In this document: positions 34,058 to 47,684 of the stretch, in pieces
Position numbering within the stretch: position 1 is the first letter of the stretch
Layout: every line of letters starts with the position of its first letter
Origin: Flammula alnicola
Taxonomy: Eukaryota > Basidiomycota > Agaricomycetes > Agaricales > Strophariaceae
NCBI GenBank assembly: GCA_015499995.1
Contig: JADNRV010000227.1
Span: 1 to 64,000 of the forward strand
Length of the DNA: 64,000 nucleotides
Direction of reading: 5' to 3'
Notes under the pieces: generated by a model
Told to the model about the DNA's origin: nothing
Databases searched by the model: none
The model's input: only the letters and a program-made list of their open reading frames with translations
Made by a program: the position numbers and the translations under genes

Positions 34058-35122
34058 AATCTGTGGCGGGAAATCATTAATCAGTACTCGTCCTGACCAA
34101 AGAGGCCCCATGAGGCTACACACTTACTGCGGCAGGAGGTTTGACGGACAGGAAGTACCACTATTCAACGGAGTCCAGCTCGCTTTCGGTTGCAGTGAAG
34201 AGACCAGCTCTTTGGAGAGAAAGGTGAACCTGACATGGACTCTATATAAGCGAATCTCCCTTAGTGCGGCAGTGAGAGTTGATCGATACCTTATACTGCA
34301 TAGCATTTTTCAAAAGCTTGACAGCCGCTAGTCGATCCCCTGCAGTGATAAGACAATCAATCCTTCCGTAGAGAATAAAGAATAGATGACCCACAATCCA
34401 CGATGCCATAATACACACACAATATGACACGACCCAGCCTTGATCAGTGTGGGCTCAGAGATCACCGAAAGCTCTGTGAAGAATCATCGCCGCAAGAAGC
34501 ACGCGGACAGCCATCTGGACTTTCGGCAAGAAAACATCACGGATGTTTTGATTTGGTTTTGATCCCACCAAGTTGTCATGCAGCCGCTCTTCGCCGATTC
34601 AGCGAGAAAAAGAGGTCTTAACTCCATCAGGGAAGGCTTGTGTGAGAGCGACTTGATTAAGTACTCCTCGGAAGGCGGCCGTGTCGGGTCTGTTGTGCTA
34701 AATAAATCCAGTATAAAATTATACCTGTGAGCTGGAAAGTTGAAACAATCATTTCAGAGCTCGCCAGGCGGGCTAATCAGGTCTAGAGCGGTGTTCTCTT
34801 CAATCTAAGTAAATTTGAACATCAATAATTAAAAGTACTCTAGAAGTATTACTCTGCCTCTATTTAAGCAAGGTCTCCCTAGAATCGGCCGATACAAAGA
34901 TAGAGAAAACTGTTGTGCTATTGCATTATGTACAGATTCGAGTCGTCAGAAACAATTTTAGACTCCCGAGGCCTGCGGTGGGTTATAGAATAATCATGTA
35001 AATCTACGACGCATGGAAAACAATAATGCGTGATGTCGAAGCATAAAGCATGCTACACTAAGTAAATCCTAAAAAAAAAAAAAGTACACATACAGGCATG
35101 TCATAAGTCCTAAAGGTACTTT
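34058..35122. other. Intergenic, no gene seen
   Basis: About 1.06 kb between two minus-strand genes. A poly-A run is present near 35070. No coding region or repeat could be supported. Confidence 0.6.
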
Positions 35123-38100
35123 TTAGGGGACGGGGCGGGGCGCGGCGTTGTTCAGGGGATTTTTGTCTCCAAGAACCTGTCTGAGGAGCAATTCAACCCG
35201 CTCGCGATCCTCCCGGGAGCGTTGCAACTCTTCAAGCACTCTGGCCTCACGCTGTTCATACACCTCTCCCATAGCGCCGAGACTCCCAAGTGCGGCATCA
35301 AGTGCGCGCCTCAGGTTCTCTTCAACGGACGCCGAGCTTCCGTCGGAGCCGTCACCGCCAGAAGAGCTGGAGGACACCATAAGTCGATCGACTAAAGACG
35401 ATTTATCTGGGCGCGTCGCGCGTCTCTGGGCAGCAATATGTGAAAATCCTGAGCGAATCTGGTTCATGCTGACGGAACTCGCGAGGATGGGCTGCCGTCG
35501 GATTGATCGCGATCTGAGTGCATGTAATTTGGTGGTATGCGAGGGTGACGCCAAAAGAACCATAGTCGCGTCTGTCTGACGATCAAGGGCTTGGAACTAG
35601 CCAGAATGTGTCAGCCCAAATTTATGAGAGACGTCCATGGAGGCATCGAACACTTACAGCTTGAATGAGATTCTCCCAGCCGACTTCCCATTTCCTTCGT
35701 CGCTTGCTTATATTTCTGACGAAGGCAGGGTGGTACTCGAGATCGATCAGATCTTCGTAATCGTCTTCGTCATCCTCGTCAACCCAGTCGCCATTGTCGT
35801 CGACCTCAGTAATTTCTGTCGAGACAACCGAGGCTGGCGCCGGGCCTATGATGATGTGCTCGGCTGCGGTACCAGGACGTTCCTCGCCTGCGGTCTCTTC
35901 TCCGGACGACGAGAGCTCAGGGCTCGTTTCTCTTGGCTGCGTGCTATCAACACGTGGCGGAGGCTTGCGACTGTACGACTGCCTCTTCGAATGAAGTCCA
36001 CGGTCCTTCTTTCTGATAGACAGATTGGGCGGCAAAGGCAGCGGGATCGGCTGGTGACTAGGGCTAGATTGCATGCTGGCAGTGTCGAGCATCCCTCCTC
36101 GCATCATGCGTTGCGTGTGTAAGTATGCCCAATGGTCAAAGAGGTCGCCTTGGAACGGAGTCGACGAGGGCGAAAGCGTAGAGTCGGTGATATTTCCCTG
36201 ATTGTTCTGAGCGAAAACTTGCCATTGTCTGGCTACTTGCTCTGTGAGCGTTGGCGGCTCGAGACCGCTTGGGAGGAATCGTTGGCCTTGAACCTGTCGA
36301 TTTCGTCGTACATGATTGAAGGGGAACGGGTACGGCGATCCTGCTGCTCTTATTGGTCGATACAAAGGTAGTTCCTTACCCACGCCATACCCCGACAAAA
36401 GGGGAGACGGAGAAGGAGCGGCAGTCTGGCTATGCGGAGTCGGGGGTATAGGCGCGTCAGGTCGAGGGGAATGAAGATAGGATTGGATGTAGGCCGCGGT
36501 CGAGTCTTCGCCGTAGCTCTGGAAGTCGTCGGGGTATACCTGAGGGGGATGATACCGCCCATTACCATTCTGCTGATGGTCCTGGGTATACCCATATTCT
36601 GGGCGTGGAGGGTAATTCTGGTATTGGGTGGCACTGCTTTGGCTGCCTTGGCGCTGATCTGAGTACTGCGGAGGACGTTCGGGCGCTTGTGCTTCCTGTG
36701 GCGGTGCGTCTGCCGACTGGTCCAGGAGGGCGCTGTCCAGACCACGCATGAGATGATCAGTAGATCCATTCCTAACTTTGGCTCGCAGAGCGACAGGAAC
36801 AGGATTTCGTATAGGAATGTTCTGGCCAGGATAGTATACTTCGTGGTCATCTTCAGGTAGTCCAGCGGTCGGGGACCTCGGAGTGTAACTGTCCTCTTCG
36901 GTACTATCCCGTTCTGCGTACTGGGCATGGGACTCCTCGTGCTTGAGGATAGATTTGTCCTCGTCGCGATGTCCTAGTTGATTATTATGAGTAGTGTTGT
37001 CAAACCGTTGATTATTGTTATCGGGATTAAGATCGGAAGGCGGCGTGGGGGACGATGAATGGAACTGTGGCTCTGAGTTTTGATCCTTTACTTGCCAATT
37101 GGCACGGGCACCAGCACCATTTCTAGCCATTACTTCGTCTTCTTCCTGCACGGGGAGAGATCGGTCCGGTGTACGAGCAGCTATCGTCTGCAAAGGAGGG
37201 GTCTGACTCGCCATCGATACGTTCAAACGCGGTTCGCTGTTACCAGGTCGGCGCATGACGGGTGGGGACTCGCGCGAGTTATACTGTGCAAGGTAACTCG
37301 CCGGATGAGGCTCTCCTGGGACTACCACAGGCGAGTGTTGACCTGGTGACATTCGACGTTCTGGAGTGTGAGACTGTGCTTGGGTTTGACTGAAGGGGGG
37401 ATAACTTGGAGATGCCGACGGGTGGTCTCGATTCTTGGGGCTTTCTCGCGCAAGCTGCTGCTCGCGTCGTCCTCGTTGTTGGCCATTTTCCGGATTGCTT
37501 GGACTTGCCCTGTCTGCGGTGCCACGAACTCGTTCTACATTCGGGCCTTTGGCTGAAGAGGGGGATTCTCCGCGAGGCGCGGAAGGATAGGGATATGGAT
37601 GACCCGGCAGGACAGATTTAGTCTGCTGTACTTGATCTGCGCGCTCGATATCGGCCAGGAGCTCTGCTGTCATCTGGTACTCTTCCTCATGATGCAATTT
37701 GATTGGATAGGCTGCAGTTGGCGCACGAGGTGAAGGTCGTGCGTAATGTGCACCGACAGTAGATTGGCCGCTGAGGGACTGCTGAGATCCAGGGGACGGA
37801 GACATTCGTCGATCGTCGGAGAAGTTTGGAGGGTTCGGATGAGGGGGAGTGGGAAGGAGCCGTGTAATTTGGCCGAGGGGTGGTGAGCGCCTTGTGTTGT
37901 TAATTGGAATGGTAGGGCTGGACTGTGGATTTTGCGATCCTTGTTGAGGGGAGAAGCCGGTTACAGATGGTACCATTGGCATGGATTGAGCCTTCAACGC
38001 TCTCGGTCTTTCTCGAAGAGAAGGGGAAGGAGATGCCTCCCTCGGTTGATGACTGAGCATCGTGCCTGAAAAAAAGTACGATCAGCGCTTATCCCTAGGC

Positions 38101-38288
38101 GATGGGTATACGATATGAGAGAGAATTTCTAGCGCACAGTTGGAGACAACTAAGATGAGAATGCCAGAACTCAATCGTGACCAAAAACAAGGCTCGTGTG
38201 ATAGAAGAATGATGAAAGGCTAGTGCATACCTTGGTTCACTTGCTGTGTCTGTGGTCTGCGGGATCGCTGTGGGGAATGACTAGCCAT
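35123..38288 (-). CDS. Large disordered Pro/Ser/Gln-rich protein
   Basis: Three exons, 38231-38288, 35658-38065 and 35123-35596, join in phase to 979 aa. The first exon supplies MASHSPQRSRRPQTQQVNQG. Most of the protein is disordered Pro/Ser/Gln/Arg-rich sequence with SP and TP sites. A more ordered piece is EEYQMTAELLADIERADQVQ, and the last third contains LFDHWAYLHTQRMMRGGMLD, an acidic run (DDEDDYEDLIDLEYHPAF) and KRRRKWEVGWENLIQAFQAL. It ends in a predicted coiled coil (about 60 residues before the stop). A nuclear or cytoskeletal scaffold is possible, but the function is unknown. It shares an 876-bp intergenic region with the divergent gene at 39165. Confidence 0.8.
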
Positions 38289-39164
38289 GGGCCCAGTGGG
38301 AATTCTCGTTGTGTTGGCTGAAGTAGGGCAAGGGGATACGATTGAACCGAGGGGGAGGGCGAGAGATTTCTATAAGTTCAAGGAAGGCGCGTTTCCAACG
38401 TGTACAACGTCAGCGCAACACATTGAGAGGGAACAACGAGGTCGGCAGCCGGGTTTGGAAGTCCAATTCTGCCTCGAGGCAACTCGGCCCATTTGAACAG
38501 GAGACAAGAGACGCTAAATCTATTCATCGTGTTTTCTTCTTGTGATGCTCTAGCTGCAATTAGGTTCGGTTTCATTTCCGGTTGACAGTACGACATTTGC
38601 GAGGGACAAAAAGATGAGTGGAGAAAAAGAGAAAGCCTGAAAAATATCAACCATTGAATAAGAGCTTTGTTCGAATTGCTACCTTATCTCGGCTGAAGGA
38701 GGGACTTATCATGTTGTCTACACACGGCAACTCGAGCCTTATATGGCTTGAAGAGTGGGCTTTCAGGGTCCTTCACCTCGTGATGATCAACGCTCGGTTG
38801 ATAAAAAGAGAACATCTGGCCAAGTCAGCATGGGAAACGCACAGGTCTTTGTAAAATTAATTGTTCTAGGAGTGTGATACCGAGAAAGATGAGTGCTTAC
38901 ATCGTCCATTGATAAAGATAATAAGGATTTAAGTACCCTTCAAGCCGTAGTTTTCTTAGGGCAAAAGACAAGGATGAAACTCAAGAAACAACTTGAAGGA
39001 AAACTTCAGGCTATATATGGGTGATTACATAATATATCCTCGTTGCAACTTGATGAGCTGTAAATTGCCTCTAAATTATTACCCCGCCGGAGTGGGGTCT
39101 CATACAATCTCCTTCACACTATCTTTTCCAGAGTGTGACCGGCAGGAGTGCTGAGCGGACTACA
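38289..39164. promoter_or_regulatory. Probable bidirectional promoter region
   Basis: The space between two divergent genes. Frames inside it are short and unsupported. No defined promoter element could be picked with confidence. Confidence 0.4.
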
Positions 39165-41446
39165 ATGCTGAGCTCAAAGTGGGAGTTTCACCGATTTCTT
39201 GTGGAAAAGTCTCAACAATGTCGACCATAGATTAACCGAAGTCTTCAACACTTTACCGTCGGAGGCGCAACAGATGCTCGTGGAGAAACACTTGGCTGGC
39301 CTGCTTGACTTGATGCCAAAAGAGAAATCAAAGAAGGGTGAGCAGATGTTCGACAGATGTCTGTTTTTCGAACTTACTCTCCTTGAAGTACTCGCGGCTG
39401 CGACACGTCTTCAACGAAAATTCAACGATGCCCCGAAGTTAGATCTAAGGTCGAAACGAAAGGAGATCACTAGTTTGCTCGATGAACTCACACGAGACGC
39501 GAAAATCTCGTTCATCAAGGAACGGAGTAATAGAGACGAACTGCTGTCCGAAGTCGTTCACAGTCTTGTCAGCTGGTTGAATGATATCTGGAGCATTGTC
39601 TACGAATACAACGTCAATTTCCTCCTCGCACACACATGTTTACTCTTCGTCGCCGATGCTCTGGCTCAGCTTTCTGAAAGTTCAAGTCTTGGAGGGTAAG
39701 CAACTTTTGTATGTCCGTGTCACGACCATTGTTTCCATTAATCATCGATCCAGATGCAAATGTTCAGTCATGAACCTCCCAGTCGATTTCACGCTCAGAG
39801 ACAAACACGGAAAGATCGTCAAGCGCTTCTCCGTCATGGGCCCCCAGAACCTCGATAGGATCCTTCTCTGGATATGGCGTGATCTGTTCGTTTCATTGTT
39901 TGCTAAGGGCACAGAACGGGAGAAAAAGAAGGTGCCAGATTTCCTGGAGGACATAGAGGCTCTGCTCGGTGTCCATGCACTGGAAAGATTGCTTTACGGA
40001 GGGAGACCCAGTGAGCCTAGTTGTTGTCTCCGTTTGCTCGGCACTAAGTATATAGGCGAAGATGAGAGCGAAGAAGAGGATGAAGAGGATGAAGAATACG
40101 AAGACGAAGATGAGGAGGACGACTACATCGATGGAGATCATTCATGTGAAGACGACGACTCTGACTATGACGCTGACGGGTCCGACCGCTGCACCTGCAA
40201 TTTCCACGCAAGCTACTGGTCAGAACATCTGAACAAAGAACGAATACCTTTGCGAGTGTGTGTTGAAAAGCGCCTGTTCAGCATTTTCGAGGTCACGCCA
40301 TCCCTTGGAATCTACAATACCCTCCTGAACATCAGCCATAATGCGCTGGAGATTGAAATGCGTATCTCCAGGTTGCTATCCAAGATCGCTGGCGACACGG
40401 CCGATAACCTCGTCGCCGCCCTTGATATCCACATTGCGAACCACGAGACAGCTTCGATTGCCTCTCTTCTCAAGTCCCATTCGTACCTCTTGCGACCTCG
40501 CGATGCCGTTACGCTGCAGGTCGCCGTTGCAATGCTTGCTGATTCCGAATACCGCTCACGGAGCCTCGCGATCCTGGAAAAAGAGCTCGAAGATTGCATA
40601 CGAGCTATTTACGCCTCCGTCCATACGTGTTTCTCGCACATAGAGGACGACGCAAACAAGAAAGATCTTCTGGAACTCCTGAAGCTGCCGATCGCGGCTG
40701 CATCGCGTAAAGAACGCGTGCAACAATGGGCGGAGCGCGTGATAACGGCCACGAATGGACCAATGCATCCTATGGCATTTGCGGCTATGATGATGGGCCT
40801 GCCTATGATGCCTGGCACAGAGGATGGCGACGACGCTGATATGCTCAACTACGTCGACTTGGATCGGAATGACCCGGACTTGGACGATCTAAGGGAAGAA
40901 TATCGACCAGAACTTAAAGGCATATTCGAAGGTTGGACCCAGCTAGGGCAAACTATGAAAGGCGGTCCTGTTATTCTCGCGAAGCTCTACGTGAAGGCCA
41001 TCGAAATGATGCCCTGGTTGCGTGGTTCCGATGTCGTTACTGAGATGACAAACAGGTAAATGTCGGAGCCAATCTTGTTGATGCAGATACTTATACTGGT
41101 AAAATTTATTATCATTAGATTGAGGGACCGTCCGAACAAGAGTCACGTTCTGGATGCTCTGGTTAACCTTTCAACCTTTGCCAAAATGCAACGCAAAAAG
41201 CTCAGTCTTGCTCGCGGAGAACAGCGACGCAACAAACCCCAGACGGCAAGTTCACCCGCTGCCGGTCGGGCTAGCGGAAGTCCTTCCTCAACCTCAACGC
41301 CGTCTTTTCCTCTGCCTCCTACCGCTACGCATCCCACTCCAACAGCTGCCAACATTGCTTCTTTCGGGATCCCACTTGCGAATGGAGCGCCTCAGCCACC
41401 ATTTCGTTTTCCCCCTATACCAGGTGGTATGGAAGATGTCGATTGA
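39165..41446 (+). CDS. Unknown 702-aa protein with acidic stretch
   Basis: Four exons: 39165-39178, 39231-39695, 39754-41055 and 41119-41446. The first exon is only 14 nt; it is needed because the open frame starting at 39231 has no ATG, and a 52-nt intron (GTGGGA ... CCATAG) links MLSSK to LTEVFNTLPSEAQ in phase. The protein is mostly helical, with a hydrophobic stretch near residue 145, a long Glu/Asp run (about residues 260-310) followed by CTCNFHASYW, further helices, a Met-rich loop (PMAFAAMMMGLPMMPGTED), and a Ser/Pro-rich tail. No family was recognised. The acidic run and overall make-up resemble nuclear or ribosome-associated proteins, but that is only a resemblance. Confidence 0.78.
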
Positions 41447-42269
41447 TTCCTCCCTGCCGCTTGCTTTCGGTCCTCGAATTGTCAATTTCTGTGCTCGCAC
41501 ACATCCTATTCACTAACCATCTCATCGTAATCGACTTCCGTTGTCGCATAATGTTCTTCGCATTCGTGCATAATGCTCTCTCTCGTTGTCATCATCCATA
41601 TTTTCCTTCGCATTGACGCACATGTAGCATAACATTTTTCAGAATTCCATACAGTATCATGCCCAGGGTGCCGTCCAAATCACAAGCCACGAATTATTAG
41701 AGAAAAGGCTAAAGTCGCACTGTGGTCGAGATCTACTTATGTGCTGGTCTGAGTGACCAAACTCGCCAACATCGTTAGCTTGATGAGTACCCAACCATTC
41801 GCGCAATCTTGGAAAAGAAAGAACTCGCCCAGCGGTCCAGTGGTGCCGGTGATGGCTCACAAGCGCACCCCTGGCCGCCGTGACCCACATATGCACGGTC
41901 ACGCACGGTCAGCCAAGTGAATAGTTTTCTATTCAACGTTGACCTAACACTGACGAGCCTTGAAAATAACCATGACCAAACCGTCTCACTTCGCACCCTA
42001 TCTCAACCCAACGCTACCGGCCAACAAAGCACCGTACGGAGACATTGCAATACCGCCCAGAGGATCAGACATGGATTGAAGGCTATGCATCATGTTGCGC
42101 GACGCCATCAAGACATATAACCCGTGTTAGTTATAAATAGGGTCAGAAAGTCTAGTGAAACCTCCTTCCCTGCTATGCGGTGATCTTTGGGCATTTATAT
42201 AAAGCAGTGTGTGTCTTTTTTTATGTCCACTCATAGCTACCACCCTTACTAAAAGTTCAGACAGTCGAG
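41447..42269. other. Intergenic, no gene seen
   Basis: About 820 bp between two plus-strand genes. Short frames on both strands lack splice or motif support. The final part precedes the hydrolase start codon and should include its promoter. Confidence 0.6.
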
Positions 42270-43895
42270 ATGCAATCGTTCGGGCACTGGCTGCTCTCCT
42301 TAACCTTCCTGGGCATAGTCCAGGCGACGGCGACACCGTTCAAACCATCAGAATATCCGAAAGAGACAGCACACTGCAAAGCGATCCGACGAGGCGAAGT
42401 GGACGAAATTGTTGACATCCAGCTCAGTGAATCTAAATTTGTATCTTTCACTTTCAACGGGCGCTTCCTAATCGTTCGAATTCTAGAATACGTCGACATC
42501 AACCCCGATGCTTCTACGACGTTGCTGATGGTCCACGGTTGGCCAAGCTTATGGAGTACATGGTCCAAACAGATAGAAGAGTTCAAGGTGAGGACGTCCA
42601 CTCGGCGCCTGAACCCTATTTGAATACGAAAATAGGAGGATTATCATCTCATTGTTCCCGATCTACGTGGGTTTGGTGAATCGACGCATCCAGGAGAGCC
42701 TCAATCATCAGGAACGTTGGGTGACATGGTCAGCGACCTTGTCTGCATTCTTGAACATGCAAAAGTCACCTCCGCTGTCTGTATTGGGTGAGTAGCCTTT
42801 TTAAAAATATCCTTCACGGAAATTTATGCGTGAAACTGCAGACATGATTGGGGTTCGCCAGTTTGTTACGAGGCGGCCAGGCTTCGGCCAGATATTTTCA
42901 CGGCTTTGGTTGGCGTCGTAACCCCTGTGCGCAATTCTACCTTTCTGTCATTGCTTCTTCCAACTTATCTATACCATAGTACATACCTTCGGCTGGTCCT
43001 TTCGTTCCTGTCGAGAACCTCCTGCCTCTCTTCCCGGCTTTGACATATCAACTATTCTTCGACCGTCAGATGGACGCCGCCATTGCCGAACTTGATAAAG
43101 ATATTCGCAGAACCGTGCGTGCAACTCTCAGGACTGTAGCAAGTGCTCCACCCTCGCACTTCTTGAAGAACAAGGATTCCTTTTTGGCTGCATGGGATGA
43201 GGTTGAGGAAGTGAGCAAAAAATCCGTTCATGATAATGGGTGCCAAGCCAACTGATGTATAAAAATCAGATCGAACCTGTTCCTTTCTTTTCCCCAGAAG
43301 AGGAGGATTATTTCGTGGAACAGTACCGTATTCAGGGCTTTAAAAATAGTACGTCGATCTAATTCAATGCTAAAACCTAGGATCTCTGACCGCTCCCATC
43401 CATGGTACCTTCAGCTCTACAATTCTACGCTCACAAGGTATATCTGTCTTGCCTGCGCATTACCCTCGGCATGGCCTAATTAACGTCGTTCATTCAGAAT
43501 CGTTACGAAGGATGGAATCTCGCAAATTCGCAGGGCAATCATACCCTCTCGCAGCCCGTCCTGGCCGTTTACCCAACAGAGGTGATAAACCATCTTTCTT
43601 AACGCATCCATGTTGTCCTGAATCGTCCAAAGGATCCTGTAGGCAATTGGGTTCTAGCAGCAAAAGCGCTCAAGTCTGCCGAATTTCTTCCAAATTTGAC
43701 AACGGAGGTACGTCTTTTGGATCTTTGCTCCTGTTGAAGCGGAACCGAACTTGCGTTATTTAGCTTTTGCCAGGTTCTCATTGGGTCCATATTGAGTATT
43801 CGCAGGAATTCAACACTATACTCCGGAAATGGCTGGACGGCATCAAGGAAGCAGACGTTCACAAGCAGGAGGGGCACTTGGATGACGAATTGTAA
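42270..43895 (+). CDS. Epoxide-hydrolase-like alpha/beta hydrolase, secreted
   Basis: Nine exons: 42270-42587, 42636-42787, 42842-42926, 42980-43210, 43270-43348, 43415-43437, 43498-43581, 43633-43707 and 43764-43895, giving 392 aa. MQSFGHWLLSLTFLGIVQAT is a likely signal peptide. The oxyanion motif HGWPSLWSTW is followed by DLRGFGES and the nucleophile elbow GHDWGSPV (Asp nucleophile, as in soluble epoxide hydrolases). The cap region comes next, then the acid in PTEDPVGNWV and the catalytic His in LPGSHWVHIEYSQEFN. The predicted reaction is hydrolysis of an epoxide (or haloalkane-like substrate) through an ester on Asp. A 23-nt exon (43415-43437) completes TLQFYAHK. All phases agree. Confidence 0.92.
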
Positions 43896-44871
43896 AATAT
43901 ATTAAGGGACATGCATATGGCACTAAAAATTACACTGGAACTATACAATAATATTAAGAAAAGTTCAACTGTCATTATAATTACGAAAAGATGTGGGATG
44001 TCTGGGTTTCCTTGCTCCTGTACACAATTTGTTCCTCATGATCAGAAGGCTCTAGAGCTTTAATTCCTTGCTTAAGCTTCGCCGTCGTCGTTGTGGCGGT
44101 GCTAGCAGGACCGCGCCGCAGCGCCGGCGGAGTCTGAACCTCGTAGAACTACATTCCGATGTCGTAGACAGCTCTTCCATATCCATCCACCCGGGTTTCC
44201 CTGCTCACACCCACCCGCTGCGACTCCTTCTGAGTCTTCTCCAGACCCGCCCCCTCCATCGTCGTCTGAATCTTCGCTCTCCATATCGGAATCCGGGGAC
44301 TCTGAACGCTTTCGTTTCTGACCACGAGATGTAGAGTTTCCGACTGTAGTAGATTTCTTTCCGACTTTACTTTGCTTCTTTGGCCGTGGGGGAGCTGGAA
44401 TCCAAACGGGAAACCTCTCGCTCAGTTGACGTTGGAAATCATTGTCATAACCCACGCATTTCATGGACCAGACCCCCATTCTCTAGAAGAAAGGTAAGAG
44501 ATTATCGGATGTACGACAAGGCATAGCCTACTTACCTCTTTACCTTGAAGATACGCTGCTTTTATCTCGTCTGCGGTGATAGTCTTATGGCGCTCATTGG
44601 CAATAATTTTCTGGACCTCCCTTTCGGTGGGTTCACGACCAAACTCCTTTCGTCCAAGGATTCGGGCGCGGGGCTTAGCGCCCCATGCCTTTCTGGACAT
44701 CTTGTGGGCCCACTTGGCATGAAACTATACAGGGGTATCAGAATTCACGCTATCCACGAAGGAGTAAGTCGGACTTACCTTTGGGTCTTGCTCAGACCAC
44801 TCTTTCACTGTCAAGAACGGAGGATTTGCTGCCTTGACTTCGTACATGCCTATGTACACCCATTCGTTGTT

Positions 44872-44879
44872 GCTGAGCT
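44872..44879 (+). repeat. KDZ target site duplication, left copy
   Basis: GCTGAGCT next to the left end of the 12.96-kb element; the same 8 bases occur at 57840-57847 next to its right end. An 8-bp duplication is what is known for Zisupton-type elements. Confidence 0.85.
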
Positions 44880-44884
44880 ATAAA

Positions 44885-45021
44885 TCCATATGGATAGTAA
44901 TTAAACATTGGACCTTAAGTAAGGCGGTGTGATTAAACAGTTTAAATTACGTTTAAAACATATGTTAAAGTAGTGATACCATTAGAGGTAGTACAGACGG
45001 TGCATAAAAGTGTTTAAACAG
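44885..45021 (+). repeat. KDZ left terminal inverted repeat
   Basis: Starts CCATATGGATAGTAATTAAA and ends GTGTTTAAACAG. Further GTTTAAAC and GATTAAACA words continue to about 45330 without matching the other end base for base. Confidence 0.92.
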
Positions 45022-45376
45022 TTAAGAATCTAAAAGTGTTTAAATAGGTAGCAATCTAATCCTATCAGTGATTAAACATAAGTGATTAAACATTGATTTA
45101 AACGCTACGCCCACAGGAACAATAAGTACTCATGCATCAGGGTGTTTAAACACATTTAATCACCTTACTTGAGCAGGTCAGATTAAACACGGTTTAAACG
45201 AGACAGAAAGATTTAATCACTTTCAATTTAAGGAAACACAAATCAAAACATAACAAACATCAAATTGTGAAGAATTAAAACAGAGTTTAGGATGTGTTCA
45301 AACCCTAGCATTGTTTAATCACATGGGAATTTGAACACGTATCAGAGAGCGAAGGAATGAATGTTTGATCATAAAA

Positions 45377-47684
45377 CTACTTCGCATTCTCGAGAAGGTT
45401 TCCATCCTTATCGCAGGGCCGGTTTTGCTCATCATAGTAGTTACCTTGTGGGTCGCACATAACCCAACCCGGCCTAGGAAACAAAATGTTAGCGATAATA
45501 TTGAAATGGAAATAATGTAAACACACTTTCTCTTCTTCTTTAAGGCTGTCTCACTAGCAGTACTGCCAAAGACTTCGTCTACCTTTCGCTTTGGCTGACG
45601 TGTACTCTGTCGGCTGGGCTGGGCAATATTCCTTGACTTGCTGGCCGCTTTCGTGTTCTGCAACTTTGCGCGTCCTCTCTTTGATGGCTTCGCTGCAGGG
45701 ACACCGTCATTGCCCGCAGTAACCGTTAAAGTGGGTGTGCTATCACCAGCAATAGACTCAGGCATGGTATCGGAGCAACGTGAAACTTGCGAGATTGGCT
45801 GAGTCGACTCAGATGTAGTATTTGAGTGTTTAGCTGCAGGGGTAATGTCGCTGCTCATAGTAGTGGTCGATGTCATTCTGGCATTGGATACAATGGACTG
45901 GCGCATGCTATCAGAAGTGTGGGGTGAAATTTGCGAGATCGGCTCAACATGAGCCGGTTCGGGTGCAGGAGGTGGGTTGGACTTGGGCGTAGTGTTGGAA
46001 GCATGATGTGAAACCGGCTGAGTGTGAGCAGCTTTGGTTGTCAATGGCGCATGTGTCTTGGCAATAGGAGGTATGTCAGACTGGGATGTGGCATCAGCAG
46101 AGTAAGCGGTGGCATGTGGGATTAGCCCAATATGAGCAGGTTCTGGCGCTGATGGCGGTTGGCTGCTGGTCATCAGAGCATCAGATTTTGGGATGTCGTG
46201 CAGAATTGGAGGAATGGCGTCTTCGACTAGAGGCGTAGGGCTACCATTGACAAACCGGAAAGGAAAACTCTTGGCCGAAGTATTCAAAAATTGAATGAGT
46301 TGATAAACGCTAGCCGGCTCGCTGAGATATTCCTTTGGGTTCTTTAGCAGTACGGGTAGCGTGAAGGTCTTGATATCATAGAAATGGGATGGATTTTCTT
46401 GGATTTCCTTCCACGGAATCGAAGGTGCTGCTGCGCCCGAAGAAAAGGAGGATTCTGCAATGCTTCAATTAGAACAGGAGGTAACCAAAGTAAGAAAGTG
46501 AAATACGCACCCCAGATAACCGTAAAGTAGTCTTGAAGAACCTGGACAAGCTGGACAGCAGACGCAGTAGTGAGGTTGACGTTTGGAAAGACTGGAATCC
46601 CGTCTTCATTCATGGGGATGTTATTGACGACGGCTGCTGGCTTGCCTATTTTTGATGTCAGAATGCAGCCGATAATGTGCGAAACGTATGGTACTTACGT
46701 GGAAGCAGTATATCCGCATGTGCCTTCCAGGTGTCTCGCCACTTGTCTTGATCCTTAAGCTCGTTCAGTATTTCTTTCCCAGTTACAAGATTTTGACCAG
46801 CGTAGATACTGTTTGGTGTTTCAAATCAGTTAGTAGGCCACAACAGCACAAGTTCTTACTTACGTTCCTGCAACAACTCCATCCTTTGCATTACGAAAGC
46901 CATATGAGAGGCTCATAACGGATGATCCCAAATAGCCTTTGGCGCAAATGTTCTGAAGAGCATCCGCAATAAGAAAGGGAAATTCTTTCTGGTTTCTAAA
47001 GTACAGTCAGTTATATTGCATGAAACAACATGAGACAAGCGACGTACGAATATGTATCCTTGGCCAACTCCTCTGTCTTCGACTCCCAATGCTTATGATC
47101 GGCCACCTCCCACAGTTTCACGAGCGCTTTCTTCTTCAGCCCACCTCCACGAAGGTTCGGATACTCTGACTGCATGGCCTCCATTTCAGCCTGAATCTCC
47201 TCCTCGTGCTCTTGGGCGAACAGCTGACGCGGATGAAAGTCGCCAGCAAATAACACAAAGGTACGCAGTGCAGAGTTCGAAGAGACTCTCTGAACTGCTG
47301 CAGCAGAGGATGAGCCCGAAGCGCCTTGCTTTTCCTTTGCCTTCATGTTGTTGTTGAAATAGTTGGTGAAGGTGCGCACAATTGCCTTGCAGAGTTATTC
47401 TGATTAGTATAGCTGGTAATAAAAGAGCGGCATATGAAGGGAAAACATACCTTTTTCCATGCAGGCAATGGCTCCTCTGGCGTCGCAATATCTTTGAATA
47501 AATCAGAAGCCAGAATTGACAGAGCTGTTTCAGTTTTCCATGTGGAGAGCTCATTATTATACTTCTCCAGCCCAGGATTGATGCGGTGAACCACTTTTTC
47601 GAATGCAGGCAGGTAGCTATTCAGAACCTTCTGCTGTGCATCAGAGAATATGAAACGCGTGGCTTTCGCACCCCGACCTGGCAT
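45377..47684 (-). CDS. KDZ cargo protein 1, 657 aa, unknown
   Basis: Seven exons: 47451-47684, 47048-47385, 46864-46995, 46699-46808, 46511-46645, 45527-46454 and 45377-45473, all in phase. The N-terminal 150 residues (MPGRGAKATRFIFSDAQQKV, WKTETALSILASDLFKDIAT) look like a compact helical domain, with an internal NQKEFPFLIADALQNICAKG block. The long exon is a Ser/Thr/Pro-rich disordered linker and ends in a basic stretch (KPSKRGRAKLQNTKAASKSR, RQPKRKVDEVF) likely to bind DNA or direct nuclear import. The last exon adds PGWVMCDPQGNYYDEQNRPC. No known family was recognised. It lies fully inside the element next to the left end, so it is a passenger or an accessory transposition factor. The frame is undamaged. 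Confidence 0.78.

Noticed and set aside
41890..41920. Word ACGGTCACGCACGGTCA similar to the Helitron subterminal ACGGTCACGCTCGGTCA at 20720
   Set aside because: About 17 bp only, with no hairpin or CTAG after it; too short to call a Helitron end.
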